This document shows positions 61,571 through 64,000 of a stretch of DNA of 64,000 bases, one piece after another. The stretch's first letter is position 1, and the number at the start of each line of letters is the position of its first letter. The position numbers and the translations under genes are program-made. This DNA is from Actinacidiphila epipremni (GTDB taxonomy: Bacteria > Actinomycetota > Actinomycetes > Streptomycetales > Streptomycetaceae): positions 62,001 to 126,000 of the forward strand of contig NZ_JAATEJ010000014.1 of assembly GCF_012034175.1 (NCBI RefSeq). Reading direction: 5' to 3'. Under the pieces are notes generated by a model that was not told the origin of the DNA, ran no database searches, and saw only the letters and a program-made list of their open reading frames with translations.

Positions 61571-62508
61571 GCCTGCGGACCTCCCGCCGCCCGTGCGTGC
61601 ACCGCGTCGACCGCCTCGTCGCACCGCTCGCGGAGCACCCGCGCGGCGATCCTGGACGGCGTCTGGGTGACCCAGACCTCGGAGTTGCCGAAGAGCCCGC
61701 GCCCGGCGCGCCCCGGCAGCGCCTCCCCCAGCTCGCCGGCCAGGTCCGCCCGGTCCGGCGGCGGGAAGGCGGCGGCCAGCTCGTGGGAGACGGCGGTGGT
61801 GTCGTCGGACTGCTCGATCCGCCGCAGGGTGCTGGTCAGCGCGCCGGCGACCGGCGCGGTCAGCGCGGTGGGCACCGCCACCCGCGGCGAGAGGTACATC
61901 GGGCGCCGCTCGGTCATCCGCGACAGGCCCCAGGGCCCGACGTTGCTGCCGGTGAACCGGTAGACCACGTAGTCCATCAGGTGCCGCAGGTCGCCCAGGC
62001 TCGGCATCTTCTTGCCGCCGAAGGCCGCGGGCGTCTTCTCCAGCTGCACCCAGGTGCCGGTCGTGGTGCGGCCGTGCAGCTTCTCGCGCACCACATGGCC
62101 GTGCATCCCGATGTCGGGGTAGCGCTTCTTGTCGATGTCGCGGTGGTGGCTGGAGATCCGCGGGTGGCTGCCCTTGCCGTCCGCCCAGCGCTCGTACAGC
62201 TCCGGCGCGTCCACCAGGACGTGCCCGCCGCACAGCACGTCGTGCAGCTGCGGGACCTGGAGCCCGTGCTGCTCCAGGTCCGACAGGATCCCGGCCTCCT
62301 CGGGGCTGAGCCGGGCGACGGCGTTCAGCAGCCCCTTGCGGTACGCGCCCGCGCGGGCGGTGATCTCGATCATCAGCCGCACCCGTTCGCGGGCCTGCTC
62401 GGCCTGCCGGGCGCGGGCCTGGGCGGAACCGTACGCGTCACCGGACCGGCCGGTCAGACGGCCGAGTCCGGGGTGACGGGAGAGCACCGCCGGATGCTTG
62501 CGGTCCAT
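61567..62508 (-). CDS. Protein of unknown function (313 aa), partner of the downstream gene
   Basis: I do not recognise a characterised family. An N-terminal Arg-rich helix (AQARARQAEQARERVRLMIE) is followed by ARLSPEEAGILSDLEQHGLQVPQLHDVL, a His-rich stretch (SSHHRDIDKKRYPDIGMHGHVVREKLHGR, positions about 118-146), WVQLEKTPAAFGG and WGLSRMTERRPMYLSP. No signal peptide or membrane segment. ATG 62508 is the start and no clear ribosome site was found. The high density of His/Asp in the middle might bind metal, which is only a guess. Confidence 0.75.
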   Translation of the reverse strand: MDRKHPAVLSRHPGLGRLTGRSGDAYGSAQARARQAEQARERVRLMIEITARAGAYRKGLLNAVARLSPEEAGILSDLEQHGLQVPQLHDVLCGGHVLVDAPELYERWADGKGSHPRISSHHRDIDKKRYPDIGMHGHVVREKLHGRTTTGTWVQLEKTPAAFGGKKMPSLGDLRHLMDYVVYRFTGSNVGPWGLSRMTERRPMYLSPRVAVPTALTAPVAGALTSTLRRIEQSDDTTAVSHELAAAFPPPDRADLAGELGEALPGRAGRGLFGNSEVWVTQTPSRIAARVLRERCDEAVDAVHARAAGGPQA

Positions 62509-62606
62509 ACCGGCAGTACAACACGGCCGGCCCGGTCCCGCAGGTCAGCCCGGCTGCCGGTTGCCCCCTCGGCCCGTCCGCCCGACCGGCCCGGGGGCAT
62601 CCGGGG

Positions 62607-63116
62607 TCAGCGGGCCCGGGCGGGCAGCTTCCAGTTCGGCCGCGGGAAGTGGCACGTGTAGCCGTCGGGGTAGCGCTCCAGGTAGTCCTGGTGCTCCGGC
62701 TCGGCCTCCCAGAAGGGCCCCGCGGGGGCCACCTCGGTGACGACCTTGCCGGGCCACAGGCCCGAGGCGTCCACGTCGGCGATGGTGTCCTCGGCGACGC
62801 GCTTCTGCTCGTCGTCGAGGTAGTAGATCGCCGAGCGGTAGCTGGTGCCGATGTCGTTGCCCTGGCGGTTCTTCGTGCTCGGGTCGTGGATCTGGAAGAA
62901 GAACTCCAGCAGCGCGCGGTAGTCCGTCTTCTCCGGGTCGAAGAGGATCTCGATGGCCTCCGCGTGGGTGCCGTGGTTGCGGTACGTGGCGTTGGGCACG
63001 TCGCCGCCGGTGTAGCCGACCCGGGTCCCGGTGACCCCGGGCAGCCGCCGGATCAGATCCTGCATCCCCCAGAAGCAACCGCCCGCCAGGACCGCCTTCT
63101 GCGTCTGCGTGGCCAT
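62607..63116 (-). CDS. msrA: Peptide methionine sulfoxide reductase MsrA
   Basis: 169-aa repair enzyme that reduces methionine-S-sulfoxide. The catalytic Cys is residue 14 in AGGCFWG, and the family blocks GTRVGYTGGDVPNATYRNHGTHAEAIEI and FFQIHDPSTKNRQGNDIGTSYRSAIYY are intact in parts. A Cys in YTCHFPRPNW near the C-terminus can act as resolving Cys. ATG 63116 is chosen because the 24 residues upstream are Arg/Asp-rich and not part of the family. It lies in a short minus-strand run with the unknown pair. Confidence 0.96.
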   Translation of the reverse strand: MATQTQKAVLAGGCFWGMQDLIRRLPGVTGTRVGYTGGDVPNATYRNHGTHAEAIEILFDPEKTDYRALLEFFFQIHDPSTKNRQGNDIGTSYRSAIYYLDDEQKRVAEDTIADVDASGLWPGKVVTEVAPAGPFWEAEPEHQDYLERYPDGYTCHFPRPNWKLPARAR

Positions 63117-63209
63117 CTCCGTCCTCTCCTCGTCGTCGCCCGCCGCCGCCCTCGCGGGGCGTCGCCGGCGTTCGTGGTCGGCGCTCATGATTGATTTCCG
63201 CCGGTTACG

Positions 63210-64000
63210 TCAACGCGCGGCGGGCCCCGACGATTCCTTCGCCGGCTCCCTCGCGGACGGCGTCGCGCCGGCCTCCGGCGGTGCGCCCGCCAGCACGCTC
63301 CAGGGGCGCTGCCGGCCGCCGCTGACGGCGGCCACGCCGGCCTCGTCGTACCGCGAGGTGGCGAGCGACCAGGTCAGGTTCCCGGCCATGAGGTGCCGCA
63401 TGCCGTCCACGTAGTGCTCGACGTGCTCGCGGGTGGCGCGCGGCACACCGAGCGCGGCGAGCGTGCCGGGCAGGGCCGCGGCGAGGGCGCCGAAGCGGGC
63501 GGTGCGGGCGTTGGCGAGGGCGGCGACATGGTCGACGGACTCCTCGATCGTGCCGCCCCGGTGCGCGCGGTGGACGACGACGCTGTTGTTGACGTCGCCG
63601 GCGGCCAGCTCCTTGACCAGCGAGACGATGTCGTTGACGAAGATCACCACGTCGCCGGTGATCTCCCGCATCTCGCGCAGCGCCGGCAGGCCGTACACCT
63701 CGTCCGGCAGGCTGTAGCCGCCGCAGCGCTCGGTGAAGTCCAGGCACGGCCGCACCCCGATGGTGTCGCGCCGCACGGTGAGGAAGCCCGCCAGGTCCGG
63801 CAGCCGGTCGGCGGTGCGGTGCCGGGCCTCGTCCTCGTGCGCGGCGAGGTAGGCGCGCCAGTGCTCGCGGAAGCGCAGCCGCCAGGCGGCCGGGGTGCCG
63901 GCGATCGACCGCAGCCAGATGTCGCGGAAGGACCGCACCAGCGGGGTGCTCCGGTACGGCCCGGCGCCGCCCGCGCCGCCGGTCGGTAAGCCGTCCGGCG
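63210..64000 (-). CDS. Class I terpene synthase, C-terminal part (cut at right edge)
   Basis: About 263 residues are visible and the frame stays open to the window edge. The NSE Mg-binding motif is NDIVSLVKE (N-D-x-x-S-x-x-x-E), and the downstream Arg-Tyr pair of the C-terminal region is NLTWSLATSRY. Upstream lies the segment TPLVRSFRDIWLRSIAG..WRLRFREHWRAYL that in bacterial cyclases follows the aspartate-rich motif, which itself must lie outside the window. Mono-, sesqui- and methylisoborneol-type cyclases look alike here, so the product is open. The last 25 residues are Ala/Pro-rich. Confidence 0.9.
   Translation of the reverse strand, partial: PDGLPTGGAGGAGPYRSTPLVRSFRDIWLRSIAGTPAAWRLRFREHWRAYLAAHEDEARHRTADRLPDLAGFLTVRRDTIGVRPCLDFTERCGGYSLPDEVYGLPALREMREITGDVVIFVNDIVSLVKELAAGDVNNSVVVHRAHRGGTIEESVDHVAALANARTARFGALAAALPGTLAALGVPRATREHVEHYVDGMRHLMAGNLTWSLATSRYDEAGVAAVSGGRQRPWSVLAGAPPEAGATPSAREPAKESSGPAAR

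Overview
The window looks like actinomycete DNA, most probably Streptomyces or a close relative. Third codon positions are almost all G/C, many starts are GTG, neighbouring genes are coupled through 4-base ATGA or GTGA overlaps, and the content is typical: modular type I PKS/NRPS, secreted multidomain glycoside hydrolases, a class I terpene synthase, an LLM-class flavin/F420 oxidoreductase, and XRE and GntR regulators. I saw no rRNA, tRNA, CRISPR array or insertion sequence.

Bases 1-17557 (minus strand) are the upstream end of a hybrid PKS/NRPS assembly line that continues past the left edge. Transcription runs leftward through three overlapping genes. The first encodes a KSQ-AT-ACP loading module plus a fully reducing KS-AT-DH-ER-KR-ACP module. 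The second encodes a KS-AT-DH-KR-ACP module. The third encodes an NRPS with a TubC-type docking domain, a diverged heterocyclization-family domain and an adenylation domain cut by the window edge. Active-site and AT motifs predict an acetyl starter, one reduced methylmalonyl unit and one malonyl unit left as an enoyl, that is a 4-methylhex-2-enoyl chain handed to the NRPS. A divergent methyltransferase flanks it, followed by lspA and phosphoketolase.

Bases about 21960-34720 hold a coherent catabolic locus. Running left are an NMT1/THI5-like ABC transporter, a 108-aa unknown, hydantoinase/oxoprolinase subunits A and B, an alpha/beta-hydrolase-fold protein without a recognisable catalytic triad, and an LLM oxidoreductase. 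Running right are a fumarylacetoacetate-hydrolase-family enzyme and an acyl-CoA ligase. A GntR/FCD regulator closes the locus. An almost identical 14-base sequence centred on a TGTGCACA palindrome lies upstream of the regulator gene and upstream of the hydrolase/LLM pair, so this is probably one regulon for uptake and breakdown of an unidentified, possibly cyclic amide or N-heterocyclic, compound.

Bases 35359-54094 are mostly stand-alone genes: a secreted GH95-like enzyme with duplicated C-terminal modules; an aldo/keto reductase; an overlapping fructosamine-kinase/LMW-phosphatase pair that fits ketoamine (Amadori product) repair, preceded by a ten-unit 13-bp degenerate repeat; GNAT, PhzF, SDR and XRE genes; a Cys-containing HTH regulator with a dyad in its divergent promoter; truncated globin, uracil-DNA glycosylase, DUF488, VOC, GPP34, macro-domain and universal-stress proteins; and a Tat-exported amidase.

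Bases 54155-60666 are a divergent pair of secreted galactosidases (GH35 and GH27) that share C-terminal NEW3 and NPCBM modules. The right end has an overlapping pair of genes of unknown function, msrA, and the C-terminal part of a class I terpene synthase cut by the window edge. Most convergent gene pairs are separated by strong GC hairpins, listed as terminators.
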